This document shows positions 1-9,495 of a stretch of 45,835 nt of DNA, in pieces. Both the position numbers and the translations under genes were made by a program. Source of the stretch: Bacillota bacterium (lineage in GTDB: Bacteria; Bacillota; Clostridia; Peptostreptococcales; Anaerovoracaceae); assembly GCA_017436705.1 (NCBI GenBank), contig JAFSCP010000042.1, forward strand, positions 1 through 45,835, in the 5' to 3' direction. The notes beneath the pieces are model-generated. The model was not told where the DNA came from and searched no databases. It worked only from the letters and a program-made list of their open reading frames with translations. Every line of letters starts with the position of its first letter. The stretch's first letter is position 1.

Positions 1-1370
1 CAAGAAGAAACGAAATGATTGCTTTCGTAAAGCAGGGTCTTGAAGATCTTTGTATTTCCAGATCCACATTTGACTGGGGTATTCCTGTACCTATCGATGA
101 AAAGCATGTAATTTATGTATGGCTTGACGCTCTGTCAAACTATATCACTGCTCTGGGTTATCCTGATGACACTGAACTTTACGACAAGTACTGGCCGGCA
201 AACGTTCACCTTGTAGGTAAGGAAATCGTAAGATTCCATACAATTATCTGGCCGGCAATGCTTATGAGTGCAGGTCTTCCGCTTCCTAAGCAGGTACTTG
301 GTCACGGCTGGCTCCTTCTTGGCGGCGAAAAGGTTTCCAAGTCCAAGGCAGCTAAGGGTGCAGACGTAATTGACCCTGTTGTACTCATCGACAGATATGG
401 TATCGATGCTCTCAAGTATTTCCTTCTCCGTGAATACACATTCGGACAGGACGGCGTATTTACCAATGAAGTAATGCTCAAGAGAATGAACTATGACCTT
501 GCCAACGACCTGGGCAACCTGGTATCAAGAACAGTTTCCATGATTGAAAAGTACAACGGCGGCGTGGTTCCTGAAGCAAAGACAAACGATGAAATCGACG
601 ATGACCTTAAGGCAATTGCAACTGGCGCTGCTGCAAAGGTTGAAGCTCAGGTGGACAAGTTCTCATTCAACATGGCACTTGAAGAAATCTGGATTCTGGT
701 TCGTCGTGCAAACAAGTATATCGACGAAAAGGCTCCTTGGGTACTGGCAAAGGACCCTGAAAAGAAGGCAGAACTTGATACAGTTCTCAAGAACCTGGCA
801 GAAGCAATCAGAATCATTTCCATCCTGATTTATCCTTTCATGCACACAACATCCAAGGAAATCAGAAAGCAGATGGGTCTGTGGTACTCCGACGTTGTAT
901 GGGAAGACGCATTCACATTTGAAATGATGTGCGGCGAACAGGTTAAGAAGGGCGATGCTATTTTCCCTAGAATCGATATCGAAAAGGAACTGGAAGAACT
1001 TCAGTCACTGAACAAGCCGGCTGAACCTGAAAGCATTCCGCTTGAACTGAAGCCTGAAATCGTTTACGATGATTTTGACAAGCTTGACCTTCGTGTAGGT
1101 AAGATTGTAAAGGCAGAAAAGCACCCTAAGGCAGACAAGCTTCTGGTATTCCAGGTTAAGATGGGTACTGAACTCCGCCAGGTGATCAGCGGCGTTGCAG
1201 AGCACTTCAAGCCTGAAGAAATGGTAGGCAAGAATGTAATCGTTGTTGCAAACCTTAAGCCAAGAGCACTCCGCGGCCTTGAATCCAAGGGTATGATTCT
1301 TTTCGCAGACAACGGCGAAAGACTTGAAATCGTAACTACAGACGCACCGGACGGAGAAGCAGTACAGTAA
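1..1370 (+). CDS. metG: Methionyl-tRNA synthetase, C-terminal part (5' end outside window)
   Basis: Charges tRNA-Met with methionine in the cytoplasm. Only about 455 C-terminal residues are present; the reading frame is already open at base 3, so the ATG at 15 is internal. The KMSKS loop appears as KVSKS (bases 330-344), followed by the anticodon-binding helical domain. A C-terminal EMAP/Trbp111-type tRNA-binding domain runs from about base 1065 (FDKLDLRVGKI, then HPKADKL and the VVANLKPRALRG segment), as in the long bacterial MetRS form that dimerises through this domain. The next gene, tatD, starts 30 bases downstream; metG-tatD is a common Firmicutes order. The HIGH motif and zinc knuckle would lie upstream of the window. 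Identity is very secure. Confidence 0.97.
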   Translation, partial: RRNEMIAFVKQGLEDLCISRSTFDWGIPVPIDEKHVIYVWLDALSNYITALGYPDDTELYDKYWPANVHLVGKEIVRFHTIIWPAMLMSAGLPLPKQVLGHGWLLLGGEKVSKSKAAKGADVIDPVVLIDRYGIDALKYFLLREYTFGQDGVFTNEVMLKRMNYDLANDLGNLVSRTVSMIEKYNGGVVPEAKTNDEIDDDLKAIATGAAAKVEAQVDKFSFNMALEEIWILVRRANKYIDEKAPWVLAKDPEKKAELDTVLKNLAEAIRIISILIYPFMHTTSKEIRKQMGLWYSDVVWEDAFTFEMMCGEQVKKGDAIFPRIDIEKELEELQSLNKPAEPESIPLELKPEIVYDDFDKLDLRVGKIVKAEKHPKADKLLVFQVKMGTELRQVISGVAEHFKPEEMVGKNVIVVANLKPRALRGLESKGMILFADNGERLEIVTTDAPDGEAVQ

Positions 1371-1400
1371 CCGTTCCTTCAATATGAAAGAGGTAATTTG

Positions 1401-2231
1401 ATGTTATTTGATTCACATGCACATTTAAATAACGATACCTTTACCGAAGAACAAAGAGAAGCCTTGATAGCCGATATCGAGGCTTCTGATTTATCTTATG
1501 TGATGGACGTCGGTTTTGACCTGCCGAGTTCACTGCAGGCGGTAAAGGATGCACAGCGCCTGCCATGGTGCTATGCAGTTGTGGGAGTTCATCCTCACGA
1601 CGCCAAAACCATGGACGAGGACATGATGATAATGATAAAAGGTCTTACAAAAAAAGAAAAAGTACAGGCTATCGGTGAAATCGGACTGGACTTTTACTAT
1701 AACCATTCAGATCAGGACACACAGCGGTACTGGTTCAGACGTCAGATTCAGCTGGCCAATGAGCTGAAAATGCCGATTGTAATTCATTCCCGCGAAGCAG
1801 ATCAGGAAACTATGGACATATTAAAAGAAGAAGGCGCTTTCAGTGCAGAGCGCGCAGGCTGGTTCCCTAAACGCCCCGGTCCTGACGGCACTATGGAAAA
1901 AGACTGCAGAGTTCTGCTTCACTGTTTCAGCGGCAGCAAGGAACTGGCCCAGCAGTATGTAAAGCTTGGTGCAACAATTTCAGTTGCAGGTCCTGTGACT
2001 TACAAGAACAACCGCAAGACCAGCGAAGTGGTTACTGCACTGCCGATTGAATATCTTCTGGTTGAAACAGACTCACCTTATCTGACACCGGAACCGTTCC
2101 GCGGCAAGAGAAACAAACCGCCTTATGTGGAATATACAGCGCGCAGGGTCGCTCTGCTCAAGGATATGGGGTACGAAGAAGTGTGCAGACGCACATGCGA
2201 AAATACAAAGCGATTTTTTGATATAGAATAG
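1401..2231 (+). CDS. tatD: TatD-family metal-dependent hydrolase (DNase)
   Basis: Member of the amidohydrolase superfamily; family members are 3'-5' exonucleases or D-aminoacyl-tRNA deacylases. The N-terminal metal-binding HxH is visible as DSHAHLN, with GEIGLDFYY, the HSREA histidine, the LHCFSGS histidine and the C-terminal VETDSPYLTP aspartate. I chose ATG 1401 (276 residues) over TTG 1398 because AGAGG at about 1389-1393 then has a normal 7-base spacer. It is some 20 residues longer than typical TatD because of a charged insertion before the VLLHCFSGS segment (SAERAGWFPKRPGPDG...). It probably shares the metG transcript. Confidence 0.93.
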   Translation: MLFDSHAHLNNDTFTEEQREALIADIEASDLSYVMDVGFDLPSSLQAVKDAQRLPWCYAVVGVHPHDAKTMDEDMMIMIKGLTKKEKVQAIGEIGLDFYYNHSDQDTQRYWFRRQIQLANELKMPIVIHSREADQETMDILKEEGAFSAERAGWFPKRPGPDGTMEKDCRVLLHCFSGSKELAQQYVKLGATISVAGPVTYKNNRKTSEVVTALPIEYLLVETDSPYLTPEPFRGKRNKPPYVEYTARRVALLKDMGYEEVCRRTCENTKRFFDIE

Positions 2232-2249
2232 GCGACTGGTTTCGACAGG
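2230..2249 (+). other. tmRNA 5'-end-like motif
   Basis: AGGCGACTGGTTTCGACAGG, directly after the tatD stop, closely resembles the conserved 5' acceptor/D-arm segment of bacterial tmRNA (GG-GCG...GGTTTCGACRGG). The rest of an ssrA gene cannot be present because the SpoIIE-type coding region starts at 2261. It is either a short fragment or a chance match. Confidence 0.2.
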
Positions 2250-2260
2250 TTATTTGTGAC

Positions 2261-3076
2261 ATGAGTGGTATACTCACTGTTATGAATAAGAAAATAAAAA
2301 GAGTAAAAAGAAACTATAAAACAAAAAATAGTGACAGTGACGTAAAGCTGGCTGTAAAAGTAGGATACGCGTGCTGCGCCGCCGCGGAAATCAGCGGCGA
2401 TGCCGTGATTTCCTGCGGGCTGCCGGACGGCAGCCGCGCCTTAATCCTGTCTGACGGCATGGGGAAGGGGATTAAGGCGGCGGCGGGCAGCAGGCTGGTT
2501 GTCAGCCGGCTTCGCAGAAATCTCAAGGACGGTATGCCTGTGGCAAGGGCAATCAAGGAGCTTAACCGGTACATGATTGACCACAGCAGGGAATGCGCTG
2601 CCGGTGAAGATTTTGCAACAGTTGACCTGACCATAATTGACCCGGCTGGGTGCCGGGCGAAGTTTTACAAGATGGGGGCAACCAAGTCCTTTGTGGTAAG
2701 AGACGGCAGAGTGCGGTCCATCTCACAGGCGGCTTTGCCCGTAGGAATAATTCCCACTTTGCGTCTGACTCATATTTCTGCCAGCCTTAAGGCAGGAGAT
2801 ATTATTGTAATGGCCTCGGACGGCATAACGGAAGCTGACCGGGAGGACATGGAAGCAGGCTGGCTTGCAGAGTATTTGTCGGATTTTGTCGAAAAATCTC
2901 CGGCAAATCAGACAGAACAGGGAAACAATGAGACACTCCGGCACATGTCACCACGCCGGATGGCTGCAGAGATTATGCAGCAGGCTCTGCAGCGCTATGG
3001 AGGCAGAGAGCAGGATGACCTTACAGTTGCAGTAGTGGTACTATACGATGAAGAAAAAGATTTTACAGACTGTTAA
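2261..3076 (+). CDS. Short SpoIIE-type PP2C phosphatase
   Basis: A 271-residue soluble protein consisting of little more than a SpoIIE/RsbU-type Ser/Thr phosphatase domain. It has SDGMGKG with the metal-binding aspartate, GEDFATVDLTIID, a MASDGITEAD segment and a C-terminal DDLTVAVVVL. The family dephosphorylates anti-anti-sigma factors such as SpoIIAA or RsbV. The ten membrane helices and central region of sporulation SpoIIE are absent; the N-terminus is only a basic stretch. It precedes tilS, the position full-length spoIIE has in Bacillus and many clostridia, so it is probably the remnant or replacement of that gene. ATG 2282 is an alternative start; neither start has a good Shine-Dalgarno. 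It overlaps tilS by 29 bases. Confidence 0.82.
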   Translation: MSGILTVMNKKIKRVKRNYKTKNSDSDVKLAVKVGYACCAAAEISGDAVISCGLPDGSRALILSDGMGKGIKAAAGSRLVVSRLRRNLKDGMPVARAIKELNRYMIDHSRECAAGEDFATVDLTIIDPAGCRAKFYKMGATKSFVVRDGRVRSISQAALPVGIIPTLRLTHISASLKAGDIIVMASDGITEADREDMEAGWLAEYLSDFVEKSPANQTEQGNNETLRHMSPRRMAAEIMQQALQRYGGREQDDLTVAVVVLYDEEKDFTDC

Positions 3077-4457
3077 GAAACACAATTTGATAAGGGAAAA
3101 CATGCACATTGTGCTGGGCCTTTCAGGAGGTCCTGATTCAGTGTGCCTTTTTAATGTGCTCATGGAGCTGGCTGAAGACATGAACCTGACTATTCATCCG
3201 GTTCATGTGAATCATAAGTTCAGACCGGGCGCAGCTGAAGAGGACCAGAGGTATGTGGAAGAACTGTGCAGGACAAGAGGAGCAGCATGCAGAAGTTTTG
3301 TGGTTGACTGCAATGAACTTGCCAGAACTTTTAAAATGACCTCTGAGGAAGCAGGCAGAAAGGCACGCTACGATGCTTTCTTCACCGTGGCAGAAGAACT
3401 TGCAGCATCGGGCACGGCCAGAGAAGATATTGCTGTGGCAGTGGCCCAGAATGCAGGTGACCAGTGCGAGACTATTCTTTTCAGAATTCTCAGGGGTACA
3501 GGCACCGACGGTCTGGCAGGCATTGCATATAAAAGAGCGGGCGAAGGAGGCATCAGCGTAATCAGGCCCCTTCTTGACATGACCCGCAGTGAAATTGAAA
3601 AATACTGCGAAGACTGCAATTTGCAGCCCCGCATTGACCATACTAATAACGAAGCGGTATATACCCGCAACAAAATCAGGCTGGAACTGATTCCTTATCT
3701 GACTGAAAATTTCAATTCAAATATTGCTGAAACAATTAACCGTCTTGGGGCAATTGCTGCTGAGGACAGTGATTTTCTCCGTCAGGAGGCAGCGAAGGTT
3801 TACCAGAGTGCAGTCTGCCCGGATGACGAATGTGCTTTGTTCACAGCGCCTTTAGCAGATGTTCACAGAGCGATAAGATTGAGAGTATATAATATTTCTC
3901 TGACTAAAGCCGGAATGGGCGAAAATGTGACCATGGCCCATCTTGAGGCTGTTGATCAGGTGCGTCTCTCAGAAAGTCCGTCGGCAGAAGCTCAGCTGGC
4001 AGGAGGCTACAGGGTTTCCAAGGCATATGACAGACTTAAGTTCTACAGAGACGAAGCTGGCATCGACCCGGCGGCAGGCTGGGAACTCCGGCTTATGTCC
4101 GGAGAAGAATACGCAGGCTTTGCGGCTGAAGCGGCAGAAAGAGGAAGAATCTGGGGTGCTTTCAGCGGCAGTGCTGTAGGAAATCCGGAAAAACTACAGG
4201 TCCGCACAAGGAAGGACGGCGACTACATCCTTCTCGGCAGCGGCAAAAAGAAACTGCAGGACTTTTTCGTCGACTGCAAGGTTCCTAAGATGTACCGGGA
4301 CAGAATCCCTGTGCTTGCGCTTGGCAGTACGATACTGTGGGTGATGCCTTCAGCATATTTCACAAATCAGCAGTATCAGCAAAAAGGCAGGTTTTCAGCC
4401 GGTTTCAGGGCCGACTTTGAGAAAGCCGAAACAATAATAGTCCTTGAACAAAAGTAG
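3048..4457 (+). CDS. tilS: tRNA(Ile)-lysidine synthetase
   Basis: Converts C34 of the CAU-anticodon tRNA-Ile to lysidine, using ATP and lysine, so that the tRNA reads AUA. The PP-loop SGGPDS is at residues 26-31. Further family marks are HVNHKFRPGAAEEDQRYVEELC, NAGDQCETILFRILRGTGTDGL (D and E of the N-type ATPase fold) and the C-terminal tRNA-binding segment RTRKDGDYI...KKLQDFFVDCKVPKMYRDRIPVL. Full length at 469 residues. The ATG lies inside the end of the preceding phosphatase gene, so the two are probably translationally coupled. In Bacillus hprT sits between tilS and ftsH; here it is missing. Confidence 0.95.
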   Translation: MKKKILQTVKKHNLIRENMHIVLGLSGGPDSVCLFNVLMELAEDMNLTIHPVHVNHKFRPGAAEEDQRYVEELCRTRGAACRSFVVDCNELARTFKMTSEEAGRKARYDAFFTVAEELAASGTAREDIAVAVAQNAGDQCETILFRILRGTGTDGLAGIAYKRAGEGGISVIRPLLDMTRSEIEKYCEDCNLQPRIDHTNNEAVYTRNKIRLELIPYLTENFNSNIAETINRLGAIAAEDSDFLRQEAAKVYQSAVCPDDECALFTAPLADVHRAIRLRVYNISLTKAGMGENVTMAHLEAVDQVRLSESPSAEAQLAGGYRVSKAYDRLKFYRDEAGIDPAAGWELRLMSGEEYAGFAAEAAERGRIWGAFSGSAVGNPEKLQVRTRKDGDYILLGSGKKKLQDFFVDCKVPKMYRDRIPVLALGSTILWVMPSAYFTNQQYQQKGRFSAGFRADFEKAETIIVLEQK

Positions 4458-4472
4458 TTTTTGTGTTAAAAT
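4444..4472 (+). promoter_or_regulatory. Sigma-A promoter for ftsH
   Basis: TTGAAC (4444-4449), a 17-base spacer and TAAAAT (4467-4472). The -35 lies within the last codons of tilS. ftsH can therefore be transcribed separately from the upstream genes; the implied leader is about 45 bases. Confidence 0.6.
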
Positions 4473-4521
4473 ACAAAATAGTCTATTCACACAACAATAC
4501 GACATATGAAAGGGGAAAAAA

Positions 4522-6609
4522 GTGAAAAGATTCGCTAAAAATATCAGTGTTTACGTGGTTCTGTTCATTGTGGTGCTCATCATCGCGTCACAGTATCAGA
4601 CTGCAGCAAATGAAGGAATTACAGTATCAGAGGTACCTTTCTCTGAATTTGTTCAGATGGCAATGGAGGAAGATTTCTCCATTGTAGAAATTGACGGTAC
4701 CAAGATTTCAGGCAAGGTAAGCGATACCAGCATAGTTTACGCTTACGCACCGTCAATTACCCAGATCAACTGGCTTGACGTAAACTACCTGATGCCTCAG
4801 GTTGAAGCCGGAACTCTGGAATACAAAGGCCTTAAGCCTGACAACGGTTCTCTGCTTCTGAACCTTCTTCCTAATATCATAATGATTGCCGCATTGATTT
4901 TCCTGTTCTACATCATGATGAACCAGGGCGGAAACGGCAAGGCATTCCAGTTCGGCAAGTCCAGAGCCAAGATGGTGAAGGGCGGCGAAAAGAAGGTTAC
5001 ATTCAAGGATGTAGCAGGACTTGATGAAGAAAAGCAGGAACTTTCAGAAGTTGTTGACTTCCTGAAAGACCCTCGCAAATATAAGGAACTCGGTGCAAGA
5101 ATTCCTAAGGGTATTCTCCTTGTAGGCCCTCCAGGAACTGGTAAAACTTACATTTCCAAGGCGGCGGCCGGTGAAGCAGGTGTACCTTTCTTCACTATTT
5201 CCGGTTCCGACTTCGTAGAAATGTTCGTCGGCGTAGGTGCTTCCAGAGTAAGAGACCTTTTCGACCAGGCAAAGAAAAACGCTCCTTGTATCGTTTTCAT
5301 CGACGAAATCGACGCAGTGGGACGTAAGAGAGGTGCCGGCATCGGCGGCGGCCACGATGAAAGAGAACAGACTCTCAACCAGCTCCTTGTAGAAATGGAC
5401 GGTTTCGCAGAAAACTCCGGAATCATCATCCTGGCAGCAACAAACAGACCTGACATTCTGGACCCTGCACTGCTCAGACCGGGCAGATTCGACAGACAGG
5501 TTGTTATCGGCGTTCCTGACATCAAGGGCAGAGAAGAAATCTTCAGAGTACACAGCAAGAACAAGCCTCTTGCAGATGACGTAACTCCTGAGGTACTGGC
5601 AAGAAGAACTCCGGGCTTCACTCCGGCAGACATCGAAAACCTGCTTAACGAAGCAGCGCTCATCACAGCGAGAAGAAACGGCAGATTCATCCGTATGGAA
5701 GAAATTGAAGAAGCCATCACAAAAGTTATTGCAGGTCCTGAAAAGAAGAGCAGAGTTATCAGCGAAAAAGAAAAGAAGCTCACTGCTTTCCACGAAGCTG
5801 GTCACGCAGTTGTGGGAAGATCAATTCCTGACAGCGATCCTGTTCACCAGGTTACAATTATTCCTAGAGGCAGAGCCGGCGGCTTTACAATGTCCCTGCC
5901 TAAGGAAGACAGATACTATGCAACCAAGAAGGGCATGTTCAACGACATCGTCGAACTTCTCGGCGGTCGTGTTGCTGAACAGCTTACACTTGATGATATC
6001 AGCACAGGTGCTTCAAACGATATTCAGCGTGCAACAGATATTGCGCGCGACATGGTAACCAAGTATGGTTTCAGCGAAAAGATCGGTACTGTAAACTACA
6101 GCAGCGGAGAGGAAGTTTTCCTCGGCAACGATTTTACTACTCACAAGAATTATTCAGAAGATGTGGCACGTGCCATCGATGAAGAAATCAAGTCAATCAT
6201 CGACCGTGCATACGCAAAGGCTACAGAAATCCTCAGCCAGAACAAGGAAATCCTTGAAAGAGTGGCACAGGCTCTCCTGCTTGTGGAAACCATCGACGGA
6301 GAACAGTTTGAAGACCTTTACACAGGCAAGCTTACTGCAGAGCAGCTGAAGGAAAAGGTTGACAAGGAAAAGGCTGAAAAGCAGGTAAAGGATGCTGAGG
6401 AATCCGCAGAAAGAGAAAGACTCCGTAAGGAAGAGGAAGAAAGACTGAAGGCAGAGCTTGAAAAGGCAGAAAACCCTGGCGGTGAAGCAGCTCCTGCTGA
6501 AGCTGAAGAACTTTCCCCGGAAGATGAAGCTCCTGCTGCAGAACCTATGACATCAGAAAACGTGACAGAAGAGAAAGAAACAGAGGGAGAAGATGAAAGT
6601 AACAGTTAA
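4522..6609 (+). CDS. ftsH: ATP-dependent zinc metalloprotease FtsH
   Basis: Hexameric membrane-anchored AAA+ protease that degrades misfolded membrane proteins and regulators. 695 residues: first membrane helix at about 7-25, an extracytoplasmic domain, second helix at about 112-133, Walker A GPPGTGKT (202-209), Walker B VFIDEID, the second region of homology ([20 protein letters not shown]), and the zinc motif HEAGH at 424-428 with the third-ligand region GGRVAEQL...GASND. The tail of about 80 residues is long, charged and rich in E, K and A, and is not part of the conserved fold. The start is GTG 4522, preceded by AAAGGGG. The 3' end overlaps the following gene by 17 bases. Confidence 0.97.
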   Translation: MKRFAKNISVYVVLFIVVLIIASQYQTAANEGITVSEVPFSEFVQMAMEEDFSIVEIDGTKISGKVSDTSIVYAYAPSITQINWLDVNYLMPQVEAGTLEYKGLKPDNGSLLLNLLPNIIMIAALIFLFYIMMNQGGNGKAFQFGKSRAKMVKGGEKKVTFKDVAGLDEEKQELSEVVDFLKDPRKYKELGARIPKGILLVGPPGTGKTYISKAAAGEAGVPFFTISGSDFVEMFVGVGASRVRDLFDQAKKNAPCIVFIDEIDAVGRKRGAGIGGGHDEREQTLNQLLVEMDGFAENSGIIILAATNRPDILDPALLRPGRFDRQVVIGVPDIKGREEIFRVHSKNKPLADDVTPEVLARRTPGFTPADIENLLNEAALITARRNGRFIRMEEIEEAITKVIAGPEKKSRVISEKEKKLTAFHEAGHAVVGRSIPDSDPVHQVTIIPRGRAGGFTMSLPKEDRYYATKKGMFNDIVELLGGRVAEQLTLDDISTGASNDIQRATDIARDMVTKYGFSEKIGTVNYSSGEEVFLGNDFTTHKNYSEDVARAIDEEIKSIIDRAYAKATEILSQNKEILERVAQALLLVETIDGEQFEDLYTGKLTAEQLKEKVDKEKAEKQVKDAEESAERERLRKEEEERLKAELEKAENPGGEAAPAEAEELSPEDEAPAAEPMTSENVTEEKETEGEDESNS

Positions 6610-8167
6610 TGATTGTTTACAACTTGATTCTTTTAAAAACAGTATTGTAGTTGCAGGCGAACGCAAAATGAATAACCGCGTAAAGGCGGTGTCTGTAATG
6701 GATGCAGCAACTATTGAAGAGGCTGTAAAGTGCAGCGGTGAACCGGGAACAATGGTGCTTACTGCTTTTGCGGGCATGAAAAATGATGTGAAACTGCAGT
6801 GTGAAGCCATCGTTGAGCTGGCAAGATCCGGGGCAGCGGCACTGGTATATTTCCAGCGCGGCAAAGGCTACAAGACCATCGATAAGGAAGTTACTGCTGC
6901 AGCAGAAGGGGCAGGGCTGCCTCTCATTGTCATGGCAGACAGTGACGGAAGAGACTATTCTCCTATTATCGCTGAAGTCATGGAGCATGTGCTCTATGGC
7001 AACAACTTTGAAAACAGCCTGATCAACAATACTATTTTCCACCTTCTCAACTTTGAAAAACATGCAAACTTCCAGCAGGCACTCCACGAAGCTGCAGTAA
7101 ACAACGAGTTTCAGGTGGTGCTGCTGACAGAAGACTTCAACCCGGTCTTTGCGGTTGAAACAAGATACCAGACCACAATCAACGAGGCAATCCGCCGCGG
7201 CAGGGAAGCTGCTCTCAACCTGAGCAACATCTACAGCCTGATTGATATCGACGGCGTCCTTTCATACTGGGGTCTGGTTGAAATCGAAAACAAAAAGCAT
7301 TATCTTATCATCGTGGACAATGATGATAATTACTCCGCAGGCGAAATTACCAAGCTGGCTGAAATCATCCAGCTGGCAATGGGTATGTGGAAGTATACTC
7401 CGGAAAGAGATGCCAAGACTGAATTTGTCAAAGCCCTTATGCGTGGCAACAAGAGCCTGGCATATTCCCTCCGTGAAGAAGCAGGCGTAAAGGCTGCAGA
7501 CATCATCTCCGTGTTCTATGCAAAGAACATTGAAACACGCAGCGGTGACGAAATCATTGACAAGTTCATGGAAGGCGACAAGCTTAACATCATCAAGATT
7601 AAAGAAGATGAAGAAAGCTACGCTGTACTCATGAAAGGCAAGAATTTTGACTATCTTGACGACAACGTTGAAAAAGCTGCCTGCACACAGCTCTTCGATA
7701 CACTGAAAGCCGGCCAGAACGTGAGAATTTTCCACGTGACAGGCATCGACGGCATCGAAGGTGCAGGAGACGGTTTCAGGCTCATCGGAGAAACATGGTC
7801 TTTCGTGGAAGCAATCTTCCCGTACAAGAGAGTTTTCTCCAAGTACGAGCTGGCGCTGGTAAGCAACTGCATCAACATCCAGATGCAGGGCGGTCACCTG
7901 AAGAAAAACTATATGGACCTTCTGGCACCTTTCCGCAAAGAAGGGGACCACAAGTCACGGCAGCTCCTTGAAACACTGGAAACTTTCGTGCTGGATGCAG
8001 GCATGAACAGCGGCAAAACTTCCGAATTCATGGGTATTCACACCAACACAGTCCAGTACCGTCTGAAAAAAATCAACGAGCTCCTCGGTGCAGAAATCAC
8101 CGGCAACCGTGTGATTCCAGGTCTGACAATCGCACTGGCACTGAGACGAATGGAAGATACAAAGTAA
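6593..8167 (+). CDS. PucR-family transcriptional regulator
   Basis: 524 residues with the PucR/CdaR layout. The N-terminal ligand domain (about 1-125) starts [22 protein letters not shown] and contains the V...VMDA and GTMVLTAF segments. A middle GGDEF-like region without GGDEF residues follows (about 260-420). The C-terminal HTH_30 domain (about 465-520) has the signature IHTNTVQYRLKKINELLG. Relatives control purine, sugar-acid or amino-acid catabolism; the ligand cannot be told here. It starts inside the end of ftsH and ends one base before dusB, so it is co-expressed with housekeeping genes and not next to a catabolic operon. The usual neighbour-based clue to its target is therefore missing. 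Confidence 0.85.
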   Translation: MKVTVNDCLQLDSFKNSIVVAGERKMNNRVKAVSVMDAATIEEAVKCSGEPGTMVLTAFAGMKNDVKLQCEAIVELARSGAAALVYFQRGKGYKTIDKEVTAAAEGAGLPLIVMADSDGRDYSPIIAEVMEHVLYGNNFENSLINNTIFHLLNFEKHANFQQALHEAAVNNEFQVVLLTEDFNPVFAVETRYQTTINEAIRRGREAALNLSNIYSLIDIDGVLSYWGLVEIENKKHYLIIVDNDDNYSAGEITKLAEIIQLAMGMWKYTPERDAKTEFVKALMRGNKSLAYSLREEAGVKAADIISVFYAKNIETRSGDEIIDKFMEGDKLNIIKIKEDEESYAVLMKGKNFDYLDDNVEKAACTQLFDTLKAGQNVRIFHVTGIDGIEGAGDGFRLIGETWSFVEAIFPYKRVFSKYELALVSNCINIQMQGGHLKKNYMDLLAPFRKEGDHKSRQLLETLETFVLDAGMNSGKTSEFMGIHTNTVQYRLKKINELLGAEITGNRVIPGLTIALALRRMEDTK

Positions 8168-8168
8168 T

Positions 8169-9137
8169 ATGCTTAATAACAAAGAACTTACAATCGGAAA
8201 TGTAAAACTGACCAGTCCGTTTATGCTGGCGCCCCTTGCCGGCATCACTGACGGTCCATTCCGCCGCCTCTGCGGCGAAATGGGCGCTGGCCTGGTCTGC
8301 TCTGAAATGGTCAGCGCCAAGGGGCTCTGGTACAAGGATAAAAATACCGGCAGACTCCTTGAAATCCTGCCGGGCGAGCCTGCAGTGGCTTATCAGATTT
8401 TCGGACATGAGCCTGAAATCATGGGTTTTGCGGCGCGCACCCTTGAGCCTTATTCCAACCTTATTCTCGACATAAATATGGGCTGCCCTGTTCCTAAAAT
8501 CGTAAAGAACGGTGAAGGCAGTGCCCTCATGAAGAACCCTCAGCTGGCCCACGACATAGTGGCAGAAACAGTGAAAAACACTGCCAAGCCGGTGACTGTA
8601 AAAATCCGCGCCGGCTGGGACGATAATTCAAAAAATGCAGTGGAAGTGGCCAGGGCTGTTGAAGCAGCAGGTGCTGCAATGGTAGCGGTTCATGGCAGAA
8701 CACGTGAACAGTTTTACAGCGGTCACGCTGACTGGTCAATTATCGCAGATGTCAAACATGCTCTTTCAATTCCTGTGGCCGGTAACGGTGACGTGGTTAA
8801 TTTCGATGCAGCCATGAGCATGTACGACCAGACCGGCTGCGACTTCATCATGATAGGCAGAGGTGCGCTGGGTGATCCGTGGATTTTCCGCGACCTGAAT
8901 GTAGCATGGCGCGGTGAGGAGGTTCCTCCTGCACCGTCCAAAGAAGACAAAAAGGAAATGATGCTACGCCACTTCAACGACACCCTTGAACTTAAGGGCG
9001 AGTACGCAGCGGTCCGTGAAATGCGCAAGCACGTGGGCTGGTATCTGAAGGGCGTACACGGCGCAGCGGCTTTCCGCGGCAAAGTCAACCAGATTACCGA
9101 CGCAGCTGAACTGAGAAAAGCAATAAGTGAAATATAA
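8169..9137 (+). CDS. dusB: tRNA-dihydrouridine synthase
   Basis: FMN-dependent reductase that makes dihydrouridine in tRNA D-loops. 322 residues: FMN-binding segment FMLAPLAGITDGPFRRLC, catalytic cysteine in NMGCPVPKI (around residue 106), then KNGEGSALMKNP, VKIRAGWD, VAVHGRTREQFYSGHADW and GNGDVV...MIGRGALGDPWIF. The KNGxGSALMKNP signature is typical of DusB. It starts one base after the pucR-like stop and ends just before a strong intrinsic terminator, so it closes the operon that begins with ftsH. Confidence 0.94.
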   Translation: MLNNKELTIGNVKLTSPFMLAPLAGITDGPFRRLCGEMGAGLVCSEMVSAKGLWYKDKNTGRLLEILPGEPAVAYQIFGHEPEIMGFAARTLEPYSNLILDINMGCPVPKIVKNGEGSALMKNPQLAHDIVAETVKNTAKPVTVKIRAGWDDNSKNAVEVARAVEAAGAAMVAVHGRTREQFYSGHADWSIIADVKHALSIPVAGNGDVVNFDAAMSMYDQTGCDFIMIGRGALGDPWIFRDLNVAWRGEEVPPAPSKEDKKEMMLRHFNDTLELKGEYAAVREMRKHVGWYLKGVHGAAAFRGKVNQITDAAELRKAISEI

Positions 9138-9150
9138 TGTTAAGCTCGGG

Positions 9151-9179
9151 CGGGATGCTTTTGCATCCCGTCTTTTTTA
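9151..9179 (+). terminator. Rho-independent terminator after dusB
   Basis: A perfect 8-bp stem CGGGATGC / GCATCCCG with a TTTT loop (9151-9170) is followed by TCTTTTTTA. It closes the ftsH-pucR-dusB transcript and marks the left edge of the accessory island. Confidence 0.92.
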
Positions 9180-9196
9180 TTGCGTGCATGTGTTTT

Positions 9197-9454
9197 GTGC
9201 ATAAACTCCGCAGAAACCTCTGTAAACGTTGAAATTAAATTCAACTTGCGGAAAAGCTGCAAAGGGAGGTACATTTAATCTTCCGCAGAAAAAATAGTGT
9301 AAAATTAGGGAGACGTTGTAATTACACGATTTGAGGATAACCTGGTCTGGGATGTGCGGAAAATATGCAGTCAGCATGATTATAAAAGAGAAGCCCATTC
9401 CGCAAAGCGAAGATAACAATGAGGGTTTGCGACTTTTCCGCGGAATTTATGCAT
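9197..9454. repeat. MITE-like repeat, copy A
   Basis: This fills most of the 458-base gap between dusB and kinase A. It shares with copy B (20249-20537) the left end GTGCATAAACTCCGCAG, the internal block TAAACGTTGAAATTAAAT, then TTGCGGAAAA, TGCGGAAAATATG and TTCCGCAA, and the right end GCGGAATTTATGCA. The ends are imperfect inverted repeats of each other. No coding sequence inside is credible. Inside are several further TGCGGAA / TTCCGCA units in both orientations, so the transcript could fold into multiple hairpins. It looks like a non-autonomous mobile element or a structured intergenic repeat. No target-site duplication is obvious. Confidence 0.75.
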
Positions 9455-9495
9455 AAAGAGGCTGCGCAAGAGCCTTCCAAAAACATACCTCCCCT

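Noticed and set aside
2231-2600. Complete tmRNA gene
   Set aside because: Only the first 20 bases match; the following sequence is a well-supported phosphatase coding region and no tag reading frame is present.
5044-5805. 253-codon open frame opposite ftsH
   Set aside because: Antisense shadow of the ftsH ATPase region with no family features.
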